Part shown: positions 23,753 through 32,134 of the stretch, one piece after another
Layout of the letters: each line of letters starts with the position of its first letter
How positions within the stretch are numbered: position 1 is the first letter of the stretch
The notes under the pieces: model-generated
Told to the model about the DNA's origin: nothing
Seen by the model: only the letters and a program-made list of their open reading frames with translations
The model's database searches: none
Assembly: GCA_018265615.1 (NCBI GenBank)
Contig: JABLYX010000041.1
Location: 1 to 47,818 of the forward strand
Direction of reading: 5' to 3'
Length of the DNA: 47,818 bases
Source of the DNA: Lentisphaeria bacterium
Lineage (GTDB): Bacteria; Verrucomicrobiota; Lentisphaeria; Victivallales; Victivallaceae
Translations under genes and position numbers: made by a program

Positions 23753-25122
23753 AATTCGAACTTTTTTTGCGGCCGATGAGGGTGTATATTAGCGATATCA
23801 TGGAAAAGCAACAAAAGACAAAATACGAAGACCTGGTCCTGCTTCCGCGCCGCTGGTTTCCACTGCCGGGGCTGGATTATTATATCCTGCGGGAGTTTCT
23901 GATCAAATACAGCGTGCTCCTGCTGGTGTTCATCATTCTTTTCATCCTCGGGGATGTCTACCGCGATATCTCGGACTTTCTCGAGAACAAGGCGCCTCTG
24001 CACGACATTCTGCTCTACCTCGCGTACAAGCTGCCGGGGAACATCCGGTTCATCCTGCCGATTTCAATGCTGCTCGGCTGCATGTGGACGATGGCGACGT
24101 TCGGAAAGAATATGGAAATCACGGCTATGCGCGCCTCCGGAGTGTCGCTGTTCCGCTGCGGCGGCCCGATTTTCGTGATCGGCCTGATTGTGACGGGAAT
24201 CAATATCTACTTCAACGAGGCGCTGGTCCCGTTCACGGAGCGTTCGGCGGAGATCATCCGTTCGAACGCGACCGAGCGGCGGCGGTATGTCCGCGGGCTC
24301 CTGACCTATCGCAGCAGCGACCAGCAGCGCCACTGGCTGTTCAACAACTTCACGACCGGAAACACCCAGAAGGATGTGACGGTCAAGACATTCTGGTCGG
24401 ACCCGATGATCGATTCGCTCGTGCTGGTTCCGATCGAGGCGGCGCAGCTGCAGATGATCCGCGAGGTGTTTCCGAGCAAGGCGGAGCGGATTCTCGGGCT
24501 GTCGCGCGCGGAGCGTGAGAAACAGGTGCGCCGTGAGCTGTTCGGGCGCAAGGTCGATTTCTTCGCCTCCGAGGCGAGCTACGACCCGAAGCGGCAGGAG
24601 TGGATTTTCCGCAACGGCAGCTTCATCTCCTACGACCGCAACGACGATCTGGCCGCTTCCGCCGGAACGGGGATCTCCGCCATTCACGAGCAGATTCCGT
24701 TCACGGTGCTGCGGTTCGGGGAGGAGAACATCCATGAATCGCCGAACGACATCCTGAACGCGATCAAGGAGAAGGACGATCTGCCCACCTGGGTGATCTG
24801 GGACCTTGTCCGGCGCACGCCGAACATGGCCGACCGGGTCAAGTCGATCTATATGACGGTTTTCTATTACCGGCTCGCGTTTCCGTGGGCCTGCTTTCTG
24901 GCGGTGTTTCTCGGGATTCCGCTCGCGACCAAGAACGAACGGACCGGCAGCCTGCTTGCGATCATCACGGCGATGGTGATCATCATCGTCTACATCGTGG
25001 CGGCGCAGGTGTTCCTTGTGCTGGGCAAGGGCGGCATTCTGAATCCGATGTTCGCGGGTCTCGCGCCGACGGTCGCTTTTATCGCGTTCAGCGCATACCG
25101 CATTTATCACGACAGAAACTGA
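23749..25122 (+). CDS. lptG: LPS export ABC permease, LptF/LptG (YjgP/YjgQ) family
   Basis: 457 residues: three N-terminal helices, a large periplasmic beta domain (about 150-340) and three C-terminal helices, the layout of LptF/LptG, which extract LPS from the inner membrane with LptB. Family features include LDYYILREFLIKY, LPISMLLGCMWTMATFGKNMEI with TAMRASGVSLFR, and VFLGIPLATKNERTGS. GTG 23749 overlaps the UPF0489 stop; ATG 23800 is an alternative, preceded by a TATATT (23785-23790) that could be a -10 box. Which of LptF or LptG it is cannot be settled; the second permease gene is not here. Confidence 0.88.
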   Translation: MKFELFLRPMRVYISDIMEKQQKTKYEDLVLLPRRWFPLPGLDYYILREFLIKYSVLLLVFIILFILGDVYRDISDFLENKAPLHDILLYLAYKLPGNIRFILPISMLLGCMWTMATFGKNMEITAMRASGVSLFRCGGPIFVIGLIVTGINIYFNEALVPFTERSAEIIRSNATERRRYVRGLLTYRSSDQQRHWLFNNFTTGNTQKDVTVKTFWSDPMIDSLVLVPIEAAQLQMIREVFPSKAERILGLSRAEREKQVRRELFGRKVDFFASEASYDPKRQEWIFRNGSFISYDRNDDLAASAGTGISAIHEQIPFTVLRFGEENIHESPNDILNAIKEKDDLPTWVIWDLVRRTPNMADRVKSIYMTVFYYRLAFPWACFLAVFLGIPLATKNERTGSLLAIITAMVIIIVYIVAAQVFLVLGKGGILNPMFAGLAPTVAFIAFSAYRIYHDRN

Positions 25123-25148
25123 CGGGCGGCGAAAGGGGGGGACGTGTC

Positions 25149-25697
25149 ATGGCGAAGGAGTTTTCTCCGCAGGAACGGCGGCAGATTCTCGCGTTTGTGC
25201 GGGAAGCGATCGAGAGCGAGCTTCACGGCGCGGAGACGCCGCAGCATCCCCCTATTCCGGAGCTCGGCGAACGGCGTGCGTGTTTCGTGACGCTGCATGA
25301 CTGCGCCGGGAACCTGCGCGGCTGCATCGGCAACCTCGAAGCATTCGAACCGCTGCGTGAGAATCTGGTGCGGAATGCGCTGAATGCGGCGTTTTCCGAC
25401 CCCCGGTTTCCGCCGCTGGATCCGGAAGAGCTGGCGGAGACGCTGATCGAAGTGTCGATCCTGACGCCGCCGGAGCCGATTGCGGATCCGACGCAATTCC
25501 TGATCGGAGTCGACGGCATCATCCTGCGTCAGGGGGCGCGCGGCGCGGTGTTTCTCCCGCAGGTCGCGTTGGAGCAGGGGTGGAACCAGACGACCACGCT
25601 TGAGTATCTTTCCCGCAAGGCGGGGCTCCCGGCCGACAGCTGGCGGCAGCCCGGGGCTCTCTTTCAGACTTTCCGCGCCGAGGTATTCGGCGAATAG
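25149..25697 (+). CDS. amrA: AMMECR1-domain protein (AmmeMemoRadiSam system protein A)
   Basis: A 182-residue AMMECR1 protein. The signature NLRGCIGNLEAFEPL with the invariant cysteine, AAFSDPRFPPLDPEEL, IEVSILTPPEPI, and a late GAVFLPQVALEQGW are all present. In many bacteria and archaea it is encoded with a Memo protein and a radical SAM protein; biochemical function is not established. Here no Memo gene is seen, but a radical SAM gene lies 4.2 kb away on the other strand. The ATG at 25149 follows a G-rich ribosome site. Confidence 0.9.
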   Translation: MAKEFSPQERRQILAFVREAIESELHGAETPQHPPIPELGERRACFVTLHDCAGNLRGCIGNLEAFEPLRENLVRNALNAAFSDPRFPPLDPEELAETLIEVSILTPPEPIADPTQFLIGVDGIILRQGARGAVFLPQVALEQGWNQTTTLEYLSRKAGLPADSWRQPGALFQTFRAEVFGE

Positions 25698-25784
25698 GGT
25701 GGCTCCTGAGCAGAAAGGTTGACAATTTTCCTGTTTTCAGCACCGGCACGGGTACGCCTGGTGCGGAAACGGAAAGGTCAGTCT

Positions 25785-27209
25785 ATGAGTCAGGATTACG
25801 AGTATCTGTTCCGGCGGCGCCACGCGCTGCACCGGGCGAACCGCGACGTGTGGGAGCGTTCCAGGGCCGCGTATTACGGCGGCGAGGCGTATATCCGTCG
25901 CGCGTTGGTGCGCCATGTTTCGGAGGTTGAGCCGGAGTTCGGGGAGCGGCTGCGGCGCGCCTATTACTTCAATTACCCGCGCAAGCTGGCCCGGCTGATC
26001 ACGCAGTTCATCCTGTCGGTCGAGCCGCAGCGCGACGGGGCGGAGCCGGAGCTGGTCGAGGATTTCTCCCGGACGGGACTCCGCGCGAACGAAGTCATGC
26101 GCCAGTTTTCCACATTGCTGAATATTTACGGCGGCGCGGCGCTGACGGTCGAAATGCCGTACTTCGAAGGAGAGCTCGATTGCGAACGCAAGGCGAGGGA
26201 GCGGATCCGCCCGGCGGTCCGCGCCTGGTCGCCGCTCGACGTCGCGGATTGGGCCTACGCTCCCGACGGGCAGCTCGAGTGGCTGTTGGTGGAGGAGCGC
26301 ATGCTCGCGGACAACGGCCCGTTTCTGCCGCCCTCGCCGGCTTTGCGCCGGAAGCTCTTCACCCGCAGCGAAACGCTGATTTTCGAACGTGCCGCCGGGA
26401 CCGGGCAGACCGTGCTGCTGAGCCGGGCATGCCACAACCTCGGATGCGTTCCGGCGCTGCTCTCGTTTGAACCGGACGGTTTCGGGATCGACGGCGGCCA
26501 TTATTTCGAAGATGTGGTGCGGATTTCAGATGCGATCCTGAACAACGAATCCGAAGCGCAGATGAACGTGGTCAAGCAGATGTTCGGGCTGTTGGTCATC
26601 TCCGACAGCTTTGCCCGCGGTGCGCGCCCGGCGGCGCCCGGCAGCTCCTCCGGGGACGGTGAGAAATTCAGCCATCTGCTTGCGCGCTCCGCCGCGATCT
26701 GGGAGAGTCCGGAGGAGAAGGGAATCAGCCGCTACATCTCCCCCACCGGGGCGGATACTTCCGCGATCCGTTCGGAAAACGACGCGCTGAAGCGCGAACT
26801 GTTCGACGTGGTCGGCATGGCGCTGATCCAGCCGTCGCGCGCGGCGCAGACCGCCGAGGCGAAGGCGTGGGACCATCACCAGATCAAGCAGTTTCTCGCG
26901 AGTCGCGTTGATCAGCTCGAGCAGGCCGAGCTGCATTGCTGGGAACTGATGCGCCGCTACGACCGTACGATTGCGGTTCCGCAGATCGCCTATAACCGCG
27001 AATTCGCGGTGACGGACTTGAAATCCTCCATCGAATCCCTGGTTGAGCTGAAGCGCTTTTCGGGCGGGCTCGAGTACCGGCGCGAAGTCGCCCGGACGGC
27101 GCTTTTCCTGCTGGAAAAGGTCAGAAAGATCGATCCGGTGCGCCGCGAACTGATCCGGAAGGAGATCGAATCGTGGCAGACGCTGCGGCAGGAGGTGGAA
27201 AATGGCTGA
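25785..27209 (+). CDS. Phage portal-like protein
   Basis: A 474-residue protein with the look of a phage portal (DUF4055/SPP1-like). ARLITQFILSVEP, then GGAALTVEMPYFEGELD, WSPLDVADWAYAPDGQLEWL, a central LNNESEAQMNVVKQMFGLLV, and SPTGADTSAIRSENDALKRE followed by KAWDHHQIKQFLASRVDQLE, which fits the long stem helix seen in portals. Portals form the dodecameric DNA gate of the capsid. The start at ATG 25785 follows GGAAAGG; an upstream ATG at 25719 lacks one. It overlaps the small gene downstream. No terminase, capsid or tail gene is near. Assignment is by pattern, without a search. Confidence 0.65.
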   Translation: MSQDYEYLFRRRHALHRANRDVWERSRAAYYGGEAYIRRALVRHVSEVEPEFGERLRRAYYFNYPRKLARLITQFILSVEPQRDGAEPELVEDFSRTGLRANEVMRQFSTLLNIYGGAALTVEMPYFEGELDCERKARERIRPAVRAWSPLDVADWAYAPDGQLEWLLVEERMLADNGPFLPPSPALRRKLFTRSETLIFERAAGTGQTVLLSRACHNLGCVPALLSFEPDGFGIDGGHYFEDVVRISDAILNNESEAQMNVVKQMFGLLVISDSFARGARPAAPGSSSGDGEKFSHLLARSAAIWESPEEKGISRYISPTGADTSAIRSENDALKRELFDVVGMALIQPSRAAQTAEAKAWDHHQIKQFLASRVDQLEQAELHCWELMRRYDRTIAVPQIAYNREFAVTDLKSSIESLVELKRFSGGLEYRREVARTALFLLEKVRKIDPVRRELIRKEIESWQTLRQEVENG

Positions 27210-27495
27210 GTTCCGCTGTTCTGAAACCGTGGTGCTGCGGATCCTCGGCACCGGGCTCGCCGACGGAGAGCCCCGGTATACGGAACGGACCGCTTCGGCG
27301 GTCGTCATTGAGAATCGCGGGTTCACTCCGGCGGACGGGGCCTCCGCCGAGTTTGAATTCCTGATCGCCGGCAGCGGGGAAATTCCGCCCGGCAGCCGGC
27401 TGATCTGGCGCGGAGTTCTCTATGACATTGGCTCGGTCCGCCGCTGCCGCGACCTTGACGGGAACGTGCGCGCCACGCGCTGCACCGTCTGCTGA
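27202..27495 (+). CDS. Small phage head-closure/adaptor-like protein
   Basis: A 97-residue beta-rich protein overlapping the 3' end of the portal-like gene by 8 nt. The segment IPPGSRLIWRGVLYDIGSVRRC resembles the RIxxxGxxYxIxxV strand pair common to phage head-closure, head-tail adaptor and minor tail proteins. With the portal it would form a connector pair, but length and similarity are too small for a firm call. It ends 10 nt before the convergent recQ stop. Confidence 0.5.
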   Translation: MAEFRCSETVVLRILGTGLADGEPRYTERTASAVVIENRGFTPADGASAEFEFLIAGSGEIPPGSRLIWRGVLYDIGSVRRCRDLDGNVRATRCTVC

Positions 27496-27505
27496 AAGCC
27501 GGGCG

Positions 27506-29851
27506 TCAGCGGGAAGAACGGAAGGCGCGGATGCGGTCGAGGAACGGGGGGATGACGGTGTGGGCCTTGGCCGGACCGATTCCGGAGATGGTCATGGCCT
27601 CTTCAACGGTCTGGGGCTGAAGCTCCGCGAGTTCGGTCAGGAGCGCATTCGAGAGAATCACGTAGGCGGGGACGCCGCGCGCTTCGGCCATCTCTTTGCG
27701 CAGAGCGCGGAGCTCCTCGAAAAGCTCCCCGGCTTCATCGTCTTCAGGCGGGACGGCGGGACGGTGCGCGATGGGTTCCGGCCGCTTTTCGCGTTTTCTG
27801 CGGAGCTCCGGCATGTCGATTTGCGCCTTCGCATGGCCGTTCAGCACCTCGAGTCCGCGTGCTGTGAGTTCGAGGCAGGGAAAATCCCCGCGTTCGACCC
27901 GGCCGATGTAGCCGCCGTGCTCGAGCGACTTCAGATAAGCCATGATTCTGGTCTGCTTCAGGGGATCGAGGCGGCCGAAGTGATGGCTGCGATGGAATCC
28001 GCGGCCGGTCAGCTCGGCGCTTTTCCCGCCGGCGAGGATCTGGCTGAGCTTGCCTGCGCCGATGCGGCCGTCGAAATCCTCGACGGCTTCAAGGATGCGG
28101 CGGACAACTCCCTCTTCCGCGGCGTCGACAACCTCCCGGACGCCGTGTTGCTGCGTGTGCGCCGCGCCGGAGCAGTTGTCGCAGCTGCCGCAGCTCCAGT
28201 TGCGCACCTCTTCCCCGAAGTAGCTGATGAGCGCGGCCTGGCGGCATTTTCCTGCCCGGGCGTAGGAGCAGACCTCGTCGAGCCGGGCAAGCTCGAAATT
28301 GCGCTTGTCGGACATCGCTTTGAAATCCATGTCGACCTGGACCTTTTCGGGATTCAGGAGCTCGGTTCCGCGCCCGGCGAACGGCATGGTCCACTCGATG
28401 CAGTCGCCGTCGAGCGCTTTCAGCACCCGCTTGACCTGCTCGACCGAGAGTCCGGCGACGGCGGCGAGCTCATCGAAAGTGAACGCCTTTTTCTCGAGCA
28501 GCTCGAACCCGAACCGTTCGAGGCAGCGCGCGATGAAACGCGAACGCTGGGTCGATTGCGCGGCATGCTCGCTCGCAAGGAATTCGAGGTCGCCGGTGAA
28601 ACGCAGAAAGCCGCGGTTGTTACGCCGGTAGCCGCGGTCGACGAGGTTCGCCTTTTCCAGAATACCCATTGCGGCGGAGAGCTGGCTGTCGGACTTCGCG
28701 CCGGGAACCTCGGGGACAAGCTCGGAAAGCGTGATTTCCAGCATCGTCGTGCCGCGTTCGGCCGCGAGCTCGCGCAGCCGCGTGTAGAGCTCCTGCACGA
28801 CTTCCGGCGGCGGATTCGACAGGTCGATCAGGAACTCCTGCACATAGCGGTCGCGGTAGGCGTAGAGCAGAATGCACTCCGCCGCTTCGCCGTCGCGCCC
28901 CGCGCGCCCCGCCTCCTGATAGTACGCCTCGAGCGAACCGGGCAGGTTGAAGTGGATGACCTGCCGCACGTCGGGGCGGTCGATGCCCATGCCGAAAGCG
29001 TTCGTCGCGGCGAGCACGGGGCAGGTGTCGTTCATAAACCGGTCCTGCGCCTCCTTGCGCGCCTCGTCGCTCATGCCGGCGTGGTAGCCGATGCAGCCGA
29101 GTTCGGCCGTCAGCAGCTCGACGGCCTTGCGGGTCGAAGTATAGACGATGGTCGGCTTCTTCTGTTTGAGCCGCCGCTTGATCTCCGCGATCTTGCTCGC
29201 GTCTGAGGAGCAGTCAACGACTGAAAACGCGAGGTTCGGCCGCTTGAATCCCGCGACGTGGAGCTCCATCTCCGGGCGGTGCAGCTGCGCGCAGATATCG
29301 TCGCGCACCTTCGGCGTCGCGGTCGCGGTGAATGCGCACACCTGCGGGATCCGGTAGGAGTCGAGTACCTCCCCGAGCCGCCGGTAAGACGGGCGGAAGT
29401 CATGACCCCACTGGCTGATGCAGTGCGCCTCGTCGACGATCATGAGCGACGGCGGCGCACCGGCCAGGAAGTTGCGGAAGAAGTCGGTGTGGAACCGCTC
29501 CGGGGCGACGTAAAGCAGCTTGATTTCCCCGCGCGCGGCCGCATCCGCGACCCGGATTTGTTCGCTGAACGGAACCGTGCTGTTGATGAAAGCGGCCGGG
29601 ATGTTCTTTTCGACGAGCGAATCGACCTGGTCCTTCATGAGTGAAATGAGCGGAGAGACCACGATGCCGTAGCCGGGCCGCATGAGGATCGGCAGCTGGT
29701 AGCAGAGCGATTTGCCCGCTCCGGTCGGCATGATGACGCAGAGGTCGCACCCTGACAGGATGCGTTCGACGACCTCTTCCTGATTGTCGAGGAAGCCGTC
29801 GAAGCCGAAATAGTATCTGAGTGCCTCGATTGTGTCGCTGTTGTTCTGCAT
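27506..29851 (-). CDS. recQ: ATP-dependent DNA helicase RecQ
   Basis: A 781-residue 3'-5' helicase for recombination and fork repair. Walker A MPTGAGKS at 41-48, DEAH box at 140-143 with CISQWGHDFRPSY, motif VI QEAGRAGRDG, and the RQC zinc site (CSYARAGKCRQ, then CGSCDNC). Winged-helix and HRDC-like (ISGIGPAKAHTVIPPFLDRI) segments form the C-terminus. The ATG at 29851 is preferred to 29869 because the extra six residues are unlike the family; the ribosome site is weak in either case. Longer than E. coli RecQ (about 610 aa) because of a linker rich in Arg, Lys and Glu before the HRDC. Confidence 0.96.
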   Translation of the reverse strand: MQNNSDTIEALRYYFGFDGFLDNQEEVVERILSGCDLCVIMPTGAGKSLCYQLPILMRPGYGIVVSPLISLMKDQVDSLVEKNIPAAFINSTVPFSEQIRVADAAARGEIKLLYVAPERFHTDFFRNFLAGAPPSLMIVDEAHCISQWGHDFRPSYRRLGEVLDSYRIPQVCAFTATATPKVRDDICAQLHRPEMELHVAGFKRPNLAFSVVDCSSDASKIAEIKRRLKQKKPTIVYTSTRKAVELLTAELGCIGYHAGMSDEARKEAQDRFMNDTCPVLAATNAFGMGIDRPDVRQVIHFNLPGSLEAYYQEAGRAGRDGEAAECILLYAYRDRYVQEFLIDLSNPPPEVVQELYTRLRELAAERGTTMLEITLSELVPEVPGAKSDSQLSAAMGILEKANLVDRGYRRNNRGFLRFTGDLEFLASEHAAQSTQRSRFIARCLERFGFELLEKKAFTFDELAAVAGLSVEQVKRVLKALDGDCIEWTMPFAGRGTELLNPEKVQVDMDFKAMSDKRNFELARLDEVCSYARAGKCRQAALISYFGEEVRNWSCGSCDNCSGAAHTQQHGVREVVDAAEEGVVRRILEAVEDFDGRIGAGKLSQILAGGKSAELTGRGFHRSHHFGRLDPLKQTRIMAYLKSLEHGGYIGRVERGDFPCLELTARGLEVLNGHAKAQIDMPELRRKREKRPEPIAHRPAVPPEDDEAGELFEELRALRKEMAEARGVPAYVILSNALLTELAELQPQTVEEAMTISGIGPAKAHTVIPPFLDRIRAFRSSR

Positions 29852-29905
29852 GATGCATATAACGTACACCGGAAGTGCCGTTTTTTCAATCGGAGCAGAC
29901 GGAAT

Positions 29906-30646
29906 TCAGCCGGCGATGGTGCGGACGCGGAAGCGATCGTCGCGGCTGGAGAGATCGAGCGCCTGCTCCGCCGTCAGGTGGGAGACGGCGACGCTGCGCA
30001 GGAAGCCGCGGCAGAAGCCGGCGATTTGCTCCATCTCCCCGCCGGAGGGGCGGCGGTAGGGCTGCCCCGGCACCGGGATGTACCCCATGATGTGGAACGG
30101 GATGTCCGGCGAGATTCCGGCGAGGAAACGCAGCGTTCCCTCGAACTCCGCTTCCTCCACGAGCCCCGGAATATAGATCATGTTCGCCGCCATGTCGAGC
30201 CCGGCGTCGCAGGCGCGGCGGAAGTTGTCGTAGATCAGCTGCTTCGGTCGCCCCGTGATCGCCAGGTGCAGTTCTTCGCTCCACGCCTTGAAGCCGACGT
30301 TCGCGCCGTCAAGGCAGTCGAGCGGCAGCAAGCTTCCGTTCGTGTGCCCGAGCCGGGTGACGGCGCCGAGCTCGCACTTCGCGAAGCGCAGCAGCTCCGG
30401 GAGCTCCTTTGCCGTAGTCGGTTCTCCGCCCATGAAATAGACGCGCCCGGGCGCCGCGGAGCGGAGCGCCTGTTTGATTTCGTTGACCGTCAGGAATTTC
30501 TCCGGGCGCGGCCAGGCGTGTCCCGGGGTCCCCTCCGCGCCGCTTCGGAGCTTGTAGCTGCAGAATGGGCAGCGGAATGTGCATCCGAAGTTGTGCAGCG
30601 TCGCGAATTTCCGGGTGTCGTGGTATGTGATGCGGTAAAAAGCCAT
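29906..30646 (-). CDS. Radical SAM protein, activase-like
   Basis: A 246-residue radical SAM enzyme. The [4Fe-4S] motif C22-x3-C26-x2-C29 sits in FGCTFRCPFCSY; FMGGEPTTAKELPELLRF is the SAM-binding GGEP motif; HTNGSLLP and ANMIYIPGLVEE follow. The overall plan (one TIM-like barrel, no extra cluster domain) is that of PflA/AmrS-type enzymes. The later segment HIMGYIPVPGQPYRRPSG recalls the AmmeMemoRadiSam radical SAM protein. The target is unknown. It overlaps the upstream lipoprotein gene (TAATG), so both are co-translated. Confidence 0.88.
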   Translation of the reverse strand: MAFYRITYHDTRKFATLHNFGCTFRCPFCSYKLRSGAEGTPGHAWPRPEKFLTVNEIKQALRSAAPGRVYFMGGEPTTAKELPELLRFAKCELGAVTRLGHTNGSLLPLDCLDGANVGFKAWSEELHLAITGRPKQLIYDNFRRACDAGLDMAANMIYIPGLVEEAEFEGTLRFLAGISPDIPFHIMGYIPVPGQPYRRPSGGEMEQIAGFCRGFLRSVAVSHLTAEQALDLSSRDDRFRVRTIAG

Positions 30647-31449
30647 TATTGTTCTCTCCGGTGAATCAGGGTTCGAAGGTATTGCACCGCTTCGGCCGGA
30701 TCGGCTCCTTCGAGCACGTTCAGGCGGCTTACGGTGTAAATGCGTCTGTTGACAACGGCCGGGAGCTCGGCAAAGCCGGGGCGCGCCGCGATCTCCTCCG
30801 CTGCGGCGCCGCCCTCCATGCAGAGGATCACCTCGGGGGCGCTCCGGACGACATGCTCGGGGCTGACGGGGCCTGAATTCCGCTCCGGCCCGATGTTGTC
30901 CGCCCCCGCGAGCTCCAGCAGGTCGCCGGGCCAGGACTCTCGCCCGGCGCTCCTGAAGGCGGAGTAGAGCTCGAAGTAGACGCGCGGGCGCGGCGCGGCC
31001 GCCTCCGTCCTGCGGGGCAGCTTCGCGTGGAATTGGGCGATCAGCGCTTCTCCGGCCTCCTGTCTGCCCGCCGCGGCGGCGACGGTGCGGACGAACTCCG
31101 GATAGGCTGCGATCCGGAGCGGCCGGACCGTTTCGACCCGGATCCCGTGCTGCCTGAGCCGTTCTCCGAGGGGGCTCTGATAGGACCAGACGAACGCACG
31201 GTTCACGCCGAGCTCCGCAAGCTTTTCCAGGGTCGGATCGGCCGGGAGGCCCTCCGTGCCGGGGACGAGTTTTCCGTATCGGTCGACGGCGGCGAGGGAA
31301 CCGCCTGCGCCGAGTTTCATCAGCAGCAGCGTTGCGGCGGACGAGGCGGAGTAGAAGCGCGGCTGTTCATTCTGTACGTTTTTCCGGCCGTCGCCGCAGC
31401 CCGGCAGCAGCAGAAGAAGGAGAAGAGCGATCCACGCCTCAGTCGCCAT
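30646..31449 (-). CDS. Lipoprotein substrate-binding protein, BtuF/FhuD type
   Basis: A 267-residue lipoprotein: hydrophobic signal with lipobox LLPGC, lipidated Cys at 17. The mature part has the helical-backbone (type III) binding-protein layout: SSAATLLLMKLGAGGSLAAV, VNRAFVWSYQSPLGERL, and VYFELYS near the centre with HVVRSAPEVILC later. Such proteins deliver cobalamin or ferric siderophores to ABC importers. No permease or ATPase is adjacent. The ATG lies inside the preceding pseudopilin gene (11-nt overlap) and the stop overlaps the radical SAM start. Confidence 0.82.
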   Translation of the reverse strand: MATEAWIALLLLLLLPGCGDGRKNVQNEQPRFYSASSAATLLLMKLGAGGSLAAVDRYGKLVPGTEGLPADPTLEKLAELGVNRAFVWSYQSPLGERLRQHGIRVETVRPLRIAAYPEFVRTVAAAAGRQEAGEALIAQFHAKLPRRTEAAAPRPRVYFELYSAFRSAGRESWPGDLLELAGADNIGPERNSGPVSPEHVVRSAPEVILCMEGGAAAEEIAARPGFAELPAVVNRRIYTVSRLNVLEGADPAEAVQYLRTLIHRREQ

Positions 31450-32074
31450 TCCACTCACCTGTAAGATGCCAGAACCGGTACGGGACCTCGGGGAGCCGGA
31501 GCTGCGCGGCGTGCCCGTCCGCGAAGAGCGCGTTGAAGTCGAGCAGCAGCTTCCCGTGCCGGTAGGAGACGTATTTCGCATAGCCGGTCAGGGGATCGGA
31601 GGTGTAATTCCCGCAGAGCGAAGTCTTGCCGCTTTCGGCATCCGCGAGCCAGATGCAGCGCGACGGGTGCCGGATCAGCGGCTCCGCGACCGGATACCAG
31701 AAGCTGGTCTTGTCCGTCGCCCGCTTGAACGTGTTGACGCCGTAGCTGATCCGGGAGGGATCGGACGCCGAGGTCGTATTGCGGACCGTGTCCGCCGGGC
31801 AGATCCAGACCGGCGTGTCCTTCGGCGCGAGATAGGGCGCGAGCAGGTCGGTGTAGCGGATTTCCGCCCCCGTGACCTTGACCGTCGGCGTACACTTCCA
31901 TTCCCCGAAATAGAATGCGAGCGCGTTGCCGAGCTGCTTCTCATTCGCGAGGCAGGCGAGCTCCCGCGCCCGCTCGCGGCTTTGGCCGAGCGCGGGCAGC
32001 AGCATTCCGGCCAGCACCGCGATGACGGCGATGACGACCAGCAGCTCCACAAGAGTGAAAGGTTTCCGCTTCAT
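31439..32074 (-). CDS. Type II secretion-like pseudopilin (DUF1559-like)
   Basis: A 211-residue protein with the class III prepilin signature KRKPFTLVELLVVIAVIAVL: basic leader, F-T-L-V-E (Glu5), then a hydrophobic helix. The body has the layout of Lentisphaerota/Planctomycete pseudopilins, with paired cysteines (WICPADT, CIWLADA) and the terminal ALFADGH motif. The -1 residue is Pro rather than Gly, unusual for prepilin peptidase cleavage. I chose ATG 32074 over 32089 because the leader should be short and basic. First gene of a unit with a lipoprotein and a radical SAM protein. Confidence 0.85.
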   Translation of the reverse strand: MKRKPFTLVELLVVIAVIAVLAGMLLPALGQSRERARELACLANEKQLGNALAFYFGEWKCTPTVKVTGAEIRYTDLLAPYLAPKDTPVWICPADTVRNTTSASDPSRISYGVNTFKRATDKTSFWYPVAEPLIRHPSRCIWLADAESGKTSLCGNYTSDPLTGYAKYVSYRHGKLLLDFNALFADGHAAQLRLPEVPYRFWHLTGEWNGD

Positions 32075-32092
32075 TCCATAATTTAACACGGA

Positions 32093-32118
32093 AAAGGCCG
32101 CGGTGCAAGCCGCGGCCG
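32093..32118 (-). terminator. Rho-independent terminator of the CE15 gene
   Basis: On the minus strand GGCCGCGG (32118-32111), 6-nt loop, CCGCGGCC (32104-32097), followed by TTTT (32096-32093). It lies 17 nt after the stop codon of the esterase gene. Confidence 0.75.
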
Positions 32119-32134
32119 CAGGATCCGAGCCGGA

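Noticed and set aside
25719..25724. TTGACA upstream of the portal-like gene, considered as a promoter
   Set aside because: No -10-like hexamer lies at 16-18 bp; the following sequence is GC-rich.
27422..29206. 594-codon plus-strand frame opposite recQ
   Set aside because: The minus frame is an unmistakable RecQ with all helicase motifs.
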